DNA of 64,000 nucleotides, from NCBI GenBank assembly GCA_903876665.1, contig CAIRAY010000111.1:1-64000 (forward strand). Direction: 5' to 3'. Positions 45,477 through 54,227 of this stretch are shown in pieces. Source of the DNA: an uncultured Fibrobacterota bacterium. Its GTDB lineage: Bacteria > Fibrobacterota > Fibrobacteria > Fibrobacterales > Fibrobacteraceae. Within the stretch, counting starts at the first letter, position 1. The number at the start of each line of letters is the position of its first letter. The notes beneath the pieces are model-generated. The model had not been told where the DNA came from, searched no databases, and saw only the letters and a program-made list of their open reading frames with translations. Position numbers and translations under genes: made by a program.

Positions 45477-47717
45477 ATGAGAAAACACACGAATCGACTC
45501 TTGCTCTGCACCCTTATTTTTGCCGCAACTTCCTTTGCGGGAAAATCCACAATCAGTCCCACGGACTTTGTCCCCAAGGATGTGGAAGTCGGAACCTCCA
45601 TTCCCATGATTCCGGATCTCGGAAACAAATTGCTGGCGAGTCCGCTGAGTGCAATGGAGCCCGGATATCTATATCTTCGGAAAAAGAACGATGCCCGCAC
45701 CTATTCGTGGTACAAGGCCAAGCCTACTCCCGACGCATTCCGCATCCTCAAGGCCTTCCGCCCCGATGGCATGTCTCCGGACTCCTTCGCCATGATGAAG
45801 TTTTATCCAACCCGGATCGCCAAAGCTTATCAGGATGAAGCTGAGATTTATTTCGACAGGAATTTCATTTATTCCAGCCGGGTTCCCACGTTGTTTTTTG
45901 TCAGCAACGACTTGTGGATCGAGCTCAAGAGTCAAGAAATCAGCATGGGATCCTTGGAGGTGGAAAGCACTCCTCCCGCTACGGCCATTTTGGATCAGGA
46001 TTCTGCGGTGGCCACTCCCCTCACGCGCGCAGGGCTCGTCACCGGAATTCATGTGGTGAAACTTTCCGCTCCAGGGTTTCTTCCGGTGGCTTCTGGGGTG
46101 AATGTTGCCAAGGGACAGACGACCCGCAAAAATATTCAACTGATTCCCGTTGACACCACAGGGTTCAGCGCTTCGGTGCCCGTTTCCATGGATGCCCTTC
46201 TGGGAGCGACGGTTCTCCCGGACCTTGAACCACTCTGGGATGTCTTGCAAGTGAGCAAGGACAAATACGCATCCTTCCTGGAAGACCGCAAACAACATTT
46301 CGGAAAGCTGTATCCTAAGCTAATGCCCGCGCCCGTTGGGACTCCCGTTGGCGACGTGAACTATGCGCGCTATCGCGACGCCTATCAGCAGACTCGCGAC
46401 GAGGCTTATGGAATTTTCCTCTCCAGTCAGGTTTCCGGTAGCAAGGAGCTGGAAGAAATGATTTCCCTAGCTTCTGCCCGCAAGGATTCCCTGGAATTAC
46501 TGACCATCACCGAACGGGTCCTGGTGGAGAACATCAAAGCCACACCGGAAGCCCTGGGCGTGGTGGGGATTCAGCTCAAGTTCAAGTCCAAGGATGGTCG
46601 CCTCGATGCGGGTTGGCTCGGTTCCTTCAAGGATTCTACCTTGGTTCTCGATTCGATTCTTCCAACCCTTAAGGACAGTCTGGGATGGTGGTATTTTAGC
46701 GTAACCCTGCAAAATAAACCGGTGAAACTCATTTCCGCCAATCAGCCTTTCCGCAAGCAATACCGCTATGCATCCTTAGCCCTGGTCGGCCCCAATGGCT
46801 CGATTCCCTTGATCGGAAAATTCGTTCTTCCGGACTATCTGATGGAGCAACCCGTTGTCCTGGCCTGGCTTGGCGTCCCCGTAAAGGTTGACACCACTAA
46901 AAACATCCCTGAAGCATTTGTCCCAACCAAAGTCACGGACGAGCGTCCTATTTGGCTTGCCCAGCTTCGGGGCGAGATTGCGGAAATTCCGGGTGGCACC
47001 TTCCGCTACAAGGGAAAAATGGTGGAAATGTCTCCTTTCGCCCTCAACACGAAGGAAGTCTCCCAGGAGCATTTTCAGTGGATCACGCTACAAAGTCCCG
47101 CCAGCAAGAACAAGGCAAAATATGTCGGTGCCCGCAAGCCCGTCCACAATATTGACTGGGAAGAGGCCGAGGCCTTCTGTCGCGAAATCGGAGGGGCGCT
47201 CCCCACGGAAGCACAATGGGAATATGCCGCGAGAGCCGGTACGGGCGAAGTCAAAGTCCCAGGTGCCTTCGGTGATTTCGCTGTGTACTACGAGAATTCT
47301 GCGAAACTTAAAATGGAAGATCCTGCCCACGGACCTCAGCCCGTGGGTCTGCGCAAGGCTAATGCTTGGGGTCTGTATGACATTGCCGGCAATGTATCCG
47401 AGTGGACCAACGATTACGATTCCTGGTTTTCTTTCTTTGTTGACTCCAAAGATCCTAAAGGGGCCTTTTGGGGAACCGACCGCATCTTCAAGGGTGGTAA
47501 CTGGAAGAGCGATTCAGATGAGCTGAATCTTAGTGAACGGGATTATGAAGATCCCCGTTACTGGGGTTCATCCATGGGAGTCCGTTGTGCATTCCCTAGC
47601 ATGCAGGTGCGGTCACTGGATTCTCTAAAAGTGATTCTGACTCAAAAGGATTCCTTGGCCACGGCCAAGGGAGTGGTGCTGATGGGCGGCGCCCTGAAGA
47701 CCCGCCTGGCGAAGTAA
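45477..47717 (+). CDS. secreted PEGA and sulfatase-modifying-factor-like (FGE fold) protein
   Basis: A 746-residue exported protein with a signal peptide (LLLCTLIFAATSFAG). A PEGA domain (about 160-225) reads GSLEVESTPPATAILD ... GIHVVKLSAPGF. The C-terminal 230 residues have the SUMF1/FGE fold: IPGGTFRYKG, LNTKEVSQEHF, PVHNIDWEEAEAFCREIGG, LPTEAQWEYAARAG, GLYDIAGNVSEWTNDY and FKGGNWKSD. The fold includes lectin-like and gliding-associated proteins (GldJ/GldK type), so this may be a surface or export-machine protein, not a sulfatase activator. The stop is four bases from the convergent M23 gene. Confidence 0.85.
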   Translation: MRKHTNRLLLCTLIFAATSFAGKSTISPTDFVPKDVEVGTSIPMIPDLGNKLLASPLSAMEPGYLYLRKKNDARTYSWYKAKPTPDAFRILKAFRPDGMSPDSFAMMKFYPTRIAKAYQDEAEIYFDRNFIYSSRVPTLFFVSNDLWIELKSQEISMGSLEVESTPPATAILDQDSAVATPLTRAGLVTGIHVVKLSAPGFLPVASGVNVAKGQTTRKNIQLIPVDTTGFSASVPVSMDALLGATVLPDLEPLWDVLQVSKDKYASFLEDRKQHFGKLYPKLMPAPVGTPVGDVNYARYRDAYQQTRDEAYGIFLSSQVSGSKELEEMISLASARKDSLELLTITERVLVENIKATPEALGVVGIQLKFKSKDGRLDAGWLGSFKDSTLVLDSILPTLKDSLGWWYFSVTLQNKPVKLISANQPFRKQYRYASLALVGPNGSIPLIGKFVLPDYLMEQPVVLAWLGVPVKVDTTKNIPEAFVPTKVTDERPIWLAQLRGEIAEIPGGTFRYKGKMVEMSPFALNTKEVSQEHFQWITLQSPASKNKAKYVGARKPVHNIDWEEAEAFCREIGGALPTEAQWEYAARAGTGEVKVPGAFGDFAVYYENSAKLKMEDPAHGPQPVGLRKANAWGLYDIAGNVSEWTNDYDSWFSFFVDSKDPKGAFWGTDRIFKGGNWKSDSDELNLSERDYEDPRYWGSSMGVRCAFPSMQVRSLDSLKVILTQKDSLATAKGVVLMGGALKTRLAK

Positions 47718-47721
47718 GTTT

Positions 47722-49686
47722 TTACCGAATCTCTTTTACGGCGGTGTTTCCCATTTCGTCCCGGACTTCGATCCGAATAGGCGAATTCGGGGTCATCGCT
47801 GCTTTTAAAATCACAATCTCAGACGGTTCGGAATCAAATTCCGCAGGGATCCACTTGTTCCCTTGAGTCACTTTGATTGCGTTTCCATCCGGAATCCCAG
47901 CCCACCATTCCGTTACCGGAATTCGGATCACCGCCTCGGGCTTTCCCCGGACCATGGTCAGCGTATCCCTAGGCTCGCCGATTTCTGGAGCCAGAGTATC
48001 CACAGAGAAGGTCAGGTCCCGTAGCTCGTCCAGATTGGCGCAAACCCGGCCAGGAGAAGCGTTGATGGTCTGTTTGGAAAAGATGAACCACACGCGGGCG
48101 GTTTCTCCGAGCCAGAACAGCCGGGGAATGTTGCGCGCCGATGAATCGCGCAGGGAGGTGACCGGAGTCCTGAACTGTGGTGGCAACGAATCGGGAAGGT
48201 TTACACAAACCTCCAAATTGCCCTTCAAATGCAGTCCTTTAGGATGGAACACCCAACCCGGGGTCACTCCAGGGACACTGTCAGAAATATCATTCACCTT
48301 CTCCCAGGCCAAAGCATTGGCAAACATGGGTTCGGCCGGATCGAAGAAAAGGGAAACTCCGTTTTCTTTCCAGGAAATCGGCTTGGCAATTTTGGATGGC
48401 AGAGCCATGACATGAATTACTCTGGGCTGAGATCCTGCCACGCCAGCGACTTCAATCTGGCGGGTCTTGGGCCACTTGGAAAGAATGGTGCGCAGAGGGG
48501 TGGGCGTGTGGGGCATGCTTGCGCAGGGATTGGCGTTGATCCCTTTCCCAGCCAAATCAAGGAGGCGAAATTTCTGCGAGGAACACAGGGAAAGGTCCAT
48601 CCAGGGCCTTGCCAGGAAGGTGAATAGCAGGGAATCCTGGAGTTTGCGCAGGGGTGGGGGCGTCAAGGAGTCCGCAACCGGACACAAGGCCTGCGGTGTT
48701 AAGGCAAAGCTGGATTGGTTCTGCGCCTGATCCACAATTTCCACCTGCAAGGGGCGAGGATTTTTCTTTGCGGAAAGCGCTTTGGCGAGCTCGGGCGCAT
48801 TCCAAATTTCAATGGCATCGTTTTCCTCCGATCCTCGTCCGATATGGTGCCAATCGCCTGCAGTGTCCGTCTCTTCGCTCCACAAAAGCTCCTCACGGAT
48901 GCGAACCATTTTTCCAAAGGTCTGGCGGTGGTATTCTTTTTCGAAGAGCGAATCGGCATTCTGCCGTACCAGAATGCGAAACACGCTCATGGGATTTTCG
49001 CGGGGTTCGCGGGAATAATCCGCAATCTTCAAAGCCATGCGGGGGTTGCGAAAGGATGGATCAACCTGGAGACAGCCTTGGGCGATTTGTGTGGCACTCG
49101 TCAAGCGGACTAGGCCATCGGGGTTGGACGCATCCCAAACGGCGGCTCCGATCAGGGTGGGGGGGAGTGTGTCGCTGCATGCCACCCCGTGCAGGCATGG
49201 ATTGAGCACCACGGTGCCCGTGGAATCGCGGAATTCCACATGCAAATGAGGATTTCCGATGCCCGTACTCCCGCTGAATGCGAGAGTATCGCCTTCCTTG
49301 AAGGAGCCCACCGCTCCCCCGGGCAAATTCCATTCAAAGTCATTTTTCCGGTTCGCCAATTTTTGGGCTTCAAAGGCTAAATCCAGGCGGGGTGCAAATC
49401 CGGAGAGGTGCGCAAATACCCAGATATGGCCTGACTTCCCACGGAAAAGAAGGTTCCGGCCATAGAGGGATGGCGTTTGCCGGAGTAAATAGACTTGTCC
49501 ATTTTCGGGAGCCAGCACGGGCCATCCTTCCTGCATTTCGGTTGACCAGTCCACTCCGGCATGGTAACGGGTACCCCGGTTTTCTCCAAAGGAGGAGGTG
49601 GTGTAGGCCGGCCGTCCCAGGGGAGCCCAGGAAAAGGAGACGATGGCCAAGGCGAGGATAGAGAGGATCATTCGATTGAAATTCAT
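47722..49686 (-). CDS. exported M23-type metallopeptidase with long C-terminal region
   Basis: A 654-residue protein with a signal peptide (MNFNRMILSILALAIVSFS). The peptidase domain (about 25-175) has zinc ligands in YHAGVDW (HxxxD), the late motif NPHLHVEF (HxH) and an extra His in VFAHLSGF, as in lysostaphin/LytM peptidases. The last 450 residues look like stacked beta domains and are not recognised. It probably cleaves peptidoglycan or a surface glycan-peptide. It is divergent from queE, 53 bases away. Confidence 0.88.
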   Translation of the reverse strand: MNFNRMILSILALAIVSFSWAPLGRPAYTTSSFGENRGTRYHAGVDWSTEMQEGWPVLAPENGQVYLLRQTPSLYGRNLLFRGKSGHIWVFAHLSGFAPRLDLAFEAQKLANRKNDFEWNLPGGAVGSFKEGDTLAFSGSTGIGNPHLHVEFRDSTGTVVLNPCLHGVACSDTLPPTLIGAAVWDASNPDGLVRLTSATQIAQGCLQVDPSFRNPRMALKIADYSREPRENPMSVFRILVRQNADSLFEKEYHRQTFGKMVRIREELLWSEETDTAGDWHHIGRGSEENDAIEIWNAPELAKALSAKKNPRPLQVEIVDQAQNQSSFALTPQALCPVADSLTPPPLRKLQDSLLFTFLARPWMDLSLCSSQKFRLLDLAGKGINANPCASMPHTPTPLRTILSKWPKTRQIEVAGVAGSQPRVIHVMALPSKIAKPISWKENGVSLFFDPAEPMFANALAWEKVNDISDSVPGVTPGWVFHPKGLHLKGNLEVCVNLPDSLPPQFRTPVTSLRDSSARNIPRLFWLGETARVWFIFSKQTINASPGRVCANLDELRDLTFSVDTLAPEIGEPRDTLTMVRGKPEAVIRIPVTEWWAGIPDGNAIKVTQGNKWIPAEFDSEPSEIVILKAAMTPNSPIRIEVRDEMGNTAVKEIR

Positions 49687-49692
49687 TTGCCC

Positions 49693-49698
49693 AAATTA
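49693..49698 (-). promoter_or_regulatory. -10 box for the M23 gene
   Basis: TAATTT on the minus strand lies six bases before the ATG at 49686. No ribosome site is present; possibly leaderless. Confidence 0.35.
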
Positions 49699-49726
49699 GC
49701 AATGATTGGCTAAGCAGGGATTTTTC

Positions 49727-49732
49727 TATTAT
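49727..49732 (+). promoter_or_regulatory. -10 box for queE
   Basis: TATTAT lies seven bases before the queE ATG at 49740. There is no leader space for a ribosome site. Confidence 0.4.
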
Positions 49733-49739
49733 CGTGACC

Positions 49740-50432
49740 ATGCGCATCACGGAAATTTTCTCCTCCATTCAGGGAGAAGGGCCCTTTATGGGAGTTCCCA
49801 GTTTTTTTGTACGGCTCGCGGGGTGTAATCTCCGCTGTGGGTGGTGCGATACCCCCCAGTCTTCCTGGACTCCGGTGGGAAAGGAAATGTCCATTGCGGA
49901 AATTTTGCAAAAGGTCGCTGAATCACGGATGAAAACCGTGGTGGTCACGGGCGGAGAACCCTTCCTGCAGGCCGAATTTCCTGAGCTTTGTGATGCATTG
50001 ATGGCAGCGGGTCTCTCCGTTCATCTCGAAACTTCCGGTACCATTTTTAGAGAAGTGTCCGCCGACCTGGTTTGTGTTTCTCCCAAACTTTCGGGTTCTG
50101 CGCCGGATCCGTTGAAATTTCCTGAACTATACGCCAAGCATGAACGGGCTCGGCTTTCCCCGGAAACATTGTCACAGTTTGTCCGGTATTTTGGCAAGCG
50201 CCTGGTGTTCAAATTTGTCGTTGCTTCCAAAACCGATGTCCACGAAGTGAAAGCCTTGCTGAATCAATTGGACTTCACCGATACCGCCCAGGTGTTTCTG
50301 ATGCCACAGTCCCGCACCGCAGAGGAGCTGAGGGATTTGGCCCCCATGGTCGCGGGCTTTTGCGTGGAGTCCGGATTCAGGTACTCGGACCGTCTGCACG
50401 TTCGCCTCTGGGGCAATACCCCCGGGCGCTAA
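49740..50432 (+). CDS. queE: 7-carboxy-7-deazaguanine synthase
   Basis: A 230-residue radical SAM enzyme of queuosine synthesis. The cluster motif is GCNLRCGWCDTPQS (CxxxCxxC) at about 28-41. VTGGEPFLQ and HLETSGT follow. It converts carboxytetrahydropterin to carboxydeazaguanine. The ATG at 49740 is used; a GTG six bases upstream overlaps the region just after the -10 box. No other queuosine gene is nearby. Confidence 0.93.
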   Translation: MRITEIFSSIQGEGPFMGVPSFFVRLAGCNLRCGWCDTPQSSWTPVGKEMSIAEILQKVAESRMKTVVVTGGEPFLQAEFPELCDALMAAGLSVHLETSGTIFREVSADLVCVSPKLSGSAPDPLKFPELYAKHERARLSPETLSQFVRYFGKRLVFKFVVASKTDVHEVKALLNQLDFTDTAQVFLMPQSRTAEELRDLAPMVAGFCVESGFRYSDRLHVRLWGNTPGR

Positions 50433-50475
50433 ACGCATCGTCAATTGTGTTGGGACATGCAACATGTTTTGGAGT

Positions 50476-50543
50476 TGTCATGCCCGGAACGGGCATCACA
50501 GAACTCTGGTAAATGCATGGTGATACCCGTGCCGGGCATGACA
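50476..50543. repeat. REP-like palindrome doublet
   Basis: TGTCATGCCCGG, an AAC spacer and GGGCATCAC form one hairpin (about 50477-50499); GGTGATACCC, GT and GCCGGGCATGACA form the inverse copy (about 50519-50543). Two head-to-head REP-like units of this kind are typical of repetitive extragenic palindromes. The region 50433-50568 holds no gene. Confidence 0.7.
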
Positions 50544-50554
50544 GATTGGTGTCG

Positions 50555-50560
50555 CATAAT
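50555..50560 (+). promoter_or_regulatory. -10 box for the phosphatase gene
   Basis: CATAAT lies eight bases before the ATG at 50569, directly after the REP-like palindrome. No ribosome site is seen. Confidence 0.35.
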
Positions 50561-50568
50561 TAACGACG

Positions 50569-52500
50569 ATGTTAGTATATTGGGATGTAATCGTGATTGC
50601 TGAAGCTTTCATTCTGCTGTTTCCCTTGTTGGCCGCAATTCCCCTTGCCGCCGGGTGGATTTTGCATCGTCTTCCCGGGCAGGAGCACGAACGTGCCTGG
50701 CCCATGCTTATGGTGGTCTCACTTCCCTTTGTGGTCTGGCAATGGGCGCTGGCCTATTTCTTTTATGGGTCTGCCGTTTGGATTTTCTGGACCCGGTTGG
50801 TGGACCCCTTCTTTCTCATGGGACTGCTCGCAAGCGTGCTTCGGGCCGAAAGTGGCATTGCGGGTGTAGCGGATGATCGTCATCGGCGTTTCATTTTTCA
50901 ATTGATTCCCTGGGTTGTCGCGAATGCGGGCCTACAGCTTGTCTGTCGAATTTTTCCAGAGATTTCGGGGTATATTTCCGTGTTGGCTGTGCTTGTGGTC
51001 GGAGGCCAAATTGTCCGGGCCTATTCCCGATGGACCATTCGGCCCCGGATTCGGCAACGAATTTTGGTGGCGGTCTGGATTTTGGTATCTGTAATCCCCT
51101 TGCCTTTTTTCCGTTTGTTTTTCCTAGTCCATCTTGCCTATGTCTGGGGCGAAAGGGTGCTGCAACAGCTTACGATTCTTTCGGATCGCGGGCGGGCCCA
51201 AGAAAACGAAAAACGCGTGATCTCCCATATTTCCGAAACGTTGACGACCGTGATCCAGGATGTGGGGAATTTTCAGTCGTCCATTCTCAGTTACCTCCAG
51301 GGGTTATGCACGTCCCTGGAAGTCAAGGCTGGAGCGCTCTACCTGTGGGACGGGGAAGCCAAGGTGTTCCGGGTTGCCCAGGTACATGGCTTATTTTTCC
51401 CCTTGACGCGCAGCGTGGAGCATACCTTCATGCGGGAGCGGGCGCTTCAAGATTTGGTACGCAGTATTGAGATATCTCAGAGCGATAATCTGATTTGGGA
51501 ATGTGGTCATAGCCGTCATCCCATTCATTTGCCTTATGCAAGCCAAGATGTCCGGATTCAAAAGCTGGGTGGTGACAATAACATACAAACTCTAGTCCTC
51601 ACTCCGCTTTTGTTGGAAAAGGAATTGTTGGGTGTTCTGGTCCTGCAGAACAAATTTTACGAGCGCTACTTCTCCGAGAGCGATGCTTATTTAGTATACA
51701 CCTTTGCCCACTACGCCACTCTCATGGTCAACGCTTCCCGGATGTTGCGCGACCGGGTGGATCGGGAGCGGGTGCAAAATGAATTGATCCTGGGTCGGCG
51801 CATCCAGTCGGACCTGCTCCCGCGGCGGATCCCGATTGTCAAAGGAATTGAGCTTGCGGGCTCCATGACTCCCGCTAAAGAAATTGGGGGGGATTATTAC
51901 GATTTTATTGAAGCAGGTCCCAATCGTCTGGGAATTGCGATAGGTGATGTCTCCGGAAAAGGTGTGCCCGCCGGCATGCTCATGACCATTCTGCAGACAT
52001 TGCTGCATTCCCAATACCGGCATTATCCCAATACCAAGGACTTGCTGGTGGCGATCAACGCGAGCATCGCTCAGAAGATCAAGTCCAGCATGTTCATCAC
52101 CTTCCTGCTTTTTGAATGGAATGCCGAGGAGTATTCCTTAAAATACTCGGCCTGTGGCCATGAGCATATTTTGCATTTCCGTGCCAAGGAACACCGCCTA
52201 GATTGCTTCCGTTCCGGAGGCATTGCACTGGGGATGACGGAAGATATCAGCGAGATTGTTCGGGAACGCCAGTTGATTGTGGGCCCAAATGATACGGTTC
52301 TTGCCTACACGGATGGCATTATCGAAGCCCGCAACCCCAATGGCGACATGTATGGTTTGGAACGGCTAAAATTATTTACCGAGGCTCATCAAGGCCAGCC
52401 GGCCGAGAGTATCCGCGCGGCGCTGATGGAGTCCCTCGCGCAGTTTTGTCGAGGCGAGGAGCAGGCCGACGACATCACCTGCATCATCATGCGCTTTTAA
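50569..52500 (+). CDS. membrane GAF/SpoIIE-type PP2C phosphatase (RsbU-like)
   Basis: A 643-residue protein. About six membrane helices occupy residues 5-210. A GAF-like domain (about 240-405) is followed by a PP2C-type phosphatase domain (420-643) with GRRIQSDLLPRRIP, KEIGGDYYDF, GIAIGDVSGKGVPAGMLM, VLAYTDGIIEARN and ADDITCIIMRF, which hold the metal-binding Asp residues. Such proteins dephosphorylate anti-anti-sigma factors in partner-switching stress pathways; no STAS or kinase partner is encoded here. The gene is followed by the leu leader promoter. Confidence 0.92.
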   Translation: MLVYWDVIVIAEAFILLFPLLAAIPLAAGWILHRLPGQEHERAWPMLMVVSLPFVVWQWALAYFFYGSAVWIFWTRLVDPFFLMGLLASVLRAESGIAGVADDRHRRFIFQLIPWVVANAGLQLVCRIFPEISGYISVLAVLVVGGQIVRAYSRWTIRPRIRQRILVAVWILVSVIPLPFFRLFFLVHLAYVWGERVLQQLTILSDRGRAQENEKRVISHISETLTTVIQDVGNFQSSILSYLQGLCTSLEVKAGALYLWDGEAKVFRVAQVHGLFFPLTRSVEHTFMRERALQDLVRSIEISQSDNLIWECGHSRHPIHLPYASQDVRIQKLGGDNNIQTLVLTPLLLEKELLGVLVLQNKFYERYFSESDAYLVYTFAHYATLMVNASRMLRDRVDRERVQNELILGRRIQSDLLPRRIPIVKGIELAGSMTPAKEIGGDYYDFIEAGPNRLGIAIGDVSGKGVPAGMLMTILQTLLHSQYRHYPNTKDLLVAINASIAQKIKSSMFITFLLFEWNAEEYSLKYSACGHEHILHFRAKEHRLDCFRSGGIALGMTEDISEIVRERQLIVGPNDTVLAYTDGIIEARNPNGDMYGLERLKLFTEAHQGQPAESIRAALMESLAQFCRGEEQADDITCIIMRF

Positions 52501-52518
52501 GCCTCTGTAAAAATCCAC

Positions 52519-52547
52519 TTGACTCGCGGGCTTTGGGGATGTATAAT
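52519..52547 (+). promoter_or_regulatory. leuA promoter
   Basis: TTGACT (-35, 52519-52524) and TATAAT (-10, 52542-52547) with an ideal 17-base spacer. The start point should be about 52554, only three or so bases before the leader ATG at 52557. Confidence 0.85.
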
Positions 52548-52556
52548 TATCTCATC

Positions 52557-52595
52557 ATGAACAACAACCTCCTTCTTAGCCTATCTGAATCGTAA
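52557..52595 (+). CDS. leuL: leucine leader peptide
   Basis: A 12-residue reading frame, MNNNLLLSLSES, with three consecutive leucine codons and a fourth two codons later. It lies directly after the leuA promoter and before a hairpin and terminator, so it is the sensor of a leucine attenuator. Its ATG is so near the predicted start of transcription that it is probably translated from a leaderless or nearly leaderless message. CAACAACC (52562-52569) inside it can pair with GGTTGTTG (52605-52612). Confidence 0.85.
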   Translation: MNNNLLLSLSES

Positions 52596-52623
52596 CGGAG
52601 CGATGGTTGTTGCACATTTGCAA

Positions 52624-52651
52624 AAAAGCCTGCTCCAACGAGTGGGCTTTT
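52624..52651 (+). terminator. leuA attenuator terminator
   Basis: AAAAGCCTGCTC, loop CAAC, GAGTGGGCTTTT: a stem of about 12 pairs including two G-U pairs, ending in T4. GCTCC in its 5' arm (52632-52636) can instead pair with GGAGC at 52597-52601, an antiterminator used when ribosomes stall at the leader leucine codons. The T-run is short. Confidence 0.75.
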
Positions 52652-52676
52652 GTCATTTAGAGAAAAAGGAAATATT

Positions 52677-54227
52677 ATGAACGCTAGAAAACCATTCTTC
52701 TATGATGTCACCTTGCGTGACGGGAACCAGGCATTGGCCAACCCCTGGAATACACAACAGAAAGAACAGGTATTTCGCCAGCTCCTCAAGCTGGGCGTTC
52801 AAGGCATTGAGGTCGGATTCGCCAATGCCTCGGACATGGATTTCGAAGCCTGTGAGCACTTGGCCCGCCTGACGGCGGAATTGGCCGGTCAAGGTGATGA
52901 AACCGCTCAAAAGGTTGTCATCTCCGGCTTGGCGCGAGCCATTCCTGCCGACATCCAGAAGGTCTGGGACGCAGTGCAATTTGCCCCCAATCCGCGTATT
53001 CATACCTTTTTGGCCACTAGCCCCTTCACCATGGAAAATGTGTTGCGCTTGCCTCCTGAAAAGGTGAAGCAGAAAGCCGCCGAAGCAGTGGCCTTTGCCA
53101 AATCCTTGGTGGGAGAGCGCGGGACCGTGCAATTCTCGGCGGAACATTTCGGTGACTGTCAGGACAACCTGGATTTTGTGATCGAGGTTTTCCACGCAGT
53201 GATCGCAGCGGGTGCCACCACATTGAATTTGCCCAATACCGTCGAGCGCTACCGTCCCATGCTGTTTGTCGAAATGGTGCGCAAAGTCGTGGAAGCGGTG
53301 CCATCGCACATAACTGTTGCTGTCCACAATCACAATGATTTGGGCATGGCCACGGCAAGCACCGTCGAAAGCTATTTCGTCGGTGCGGTGCAGATGGAAA
53401 CCGCTTTGAACGGCCTGGGCGAACGTGCGGGCAACACCAATATGTACGAGGTGGCTGTCGCATTGCACAATTGCGAGGTCGATGTTCCCTTGAAGCTGGA
53501 TGAAATTTATGAGACGGCCTTGCTGGTCTCCAAATGGGCGGGCGTGCCCATCTATTCCAAGGCTCCGTTGATTGGTGCCGAGGCGGTTTCCCACCGTTCA
53601 GGAATCCATCAGGATGGCGCCTCCAAGACCAAGGGCATGAAAAAGGGAGCCTATCGTCCCATCGATTATTCCGTGATCGGTCGTAATGACAACGATGTAA
53701 TCACCTTTACCTCCCAGTCCGGAAAGACTGCGGTGTACGAGATGATTGGAAATTGTGGATACAAGATCGCCATTGATGAAGCTGCGGAATTGCAGCCGGT
53801 CCTGAAGGTTGTCAGCGAGAGCGAAGGAGAACTTTCCGAAGACCGGGTCCTGGAAGTATTCCGCAAGGAACGCGTCAATGTGAATGGGCGCTTGGTATTC
53901 AACAATGTGGAAGTCCTGCCCGATGACAAGGAATTCGTCTTCCGCTTCAAGAAGGACGGCGTTTCCAAGGAACAGCATGTTTCGGCGGAAGGCCCCATTG
54001 AGGCGTGCCTGATTCTGATGCGTGAAGAGGGTTTTGCGGTGGAATTGCAGAGCTACAACCAGTCCGTGGTTCCCTCCCGGGATCCCATCTGGGCCGGACG
54101 TGCTCTGTCAGAAATCTCCCTGCGTGGGAACGGGCGGACCGTGGTGGGCCGTGGCGTTTCCAACGACACCATCATTGCGAACATGAAGGCGTTGTTTGGC
54201 GGCGTGAATCTGCTGTGGGGCTGCTAA
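52677..54227 (+). CDS. leuA: 2-isopropylmalate synthase
   Basis: A 516-residue enzyme of the HMGL-like barrel family. DVTLRDGNQAL gives the catalytic Arg and metal-binding Asp. The metal-binding His pair is in HNHNDLGMATAS, and NGLGERAGNTNM and HRSGIHQDG follow. The C-terminal 130 residues form the LeuA regulatory domain (leucine feedback). It joins acetyl-CoA to 2-oxoisovalerate. AAGGAA lies six bases before ATG 52677. The leader peptide rich in leucine (52557-52595) supports this over citramalate or homocitrate synthase. The stop overlaps the convergent korB gene by four bases. Confidence 0.92.
   Translation: MNARKPFFYDVTLRDGNQALANPWNTQQKEQVFRQLLKLGVQGIEVGFANASDMDFEACEHLARLTAELAGQGDETAQKVVISGLARAIPADIQKVWDAVQFAPNPRIHTFLATSPFTMENVLRLPPEKVKQKAAEAVAFAKSLVGERGTVQFSAEHFGDCQDNLDFVIEVFHAVIAAGATTLNLPNTVERYRPMLFVEMVRKVVEAVPSHITVAVHNHNDLGMATASTVESYFVGAVQMETALNGLGERAGNTNMYEVAVALHNCEVDVPLKLDEIYETALLVSKWAGVPIYSKAPLIGAEAVSHRSGIHQDGASKTKGMKKGAYRPIDYSVIGRNDNDVITFTSQSGKTAVYEMIGNCGYKIAIDEAAELQPVLKVVSESEGELSEDRVLEVFRKERVNVNGRLVFNNVEVLPDDKEFVFRFKKDGVSKEQHVSAEGPIEACLILMREEGFAVELQSYNQSVVPSRDPIWAGRALSEISLRGNGRTVVGRGVSNDTIIANMKALFGGVNLLWGC

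Noticed and set aside
45477-47717. True sulfatase-modifying enzyme
   Set aside because: The FGE-fold motifs are present, but the pair of catalytic cysteines is not apparent and the protein is exported with a PEGA domain; a structural role is more likely.
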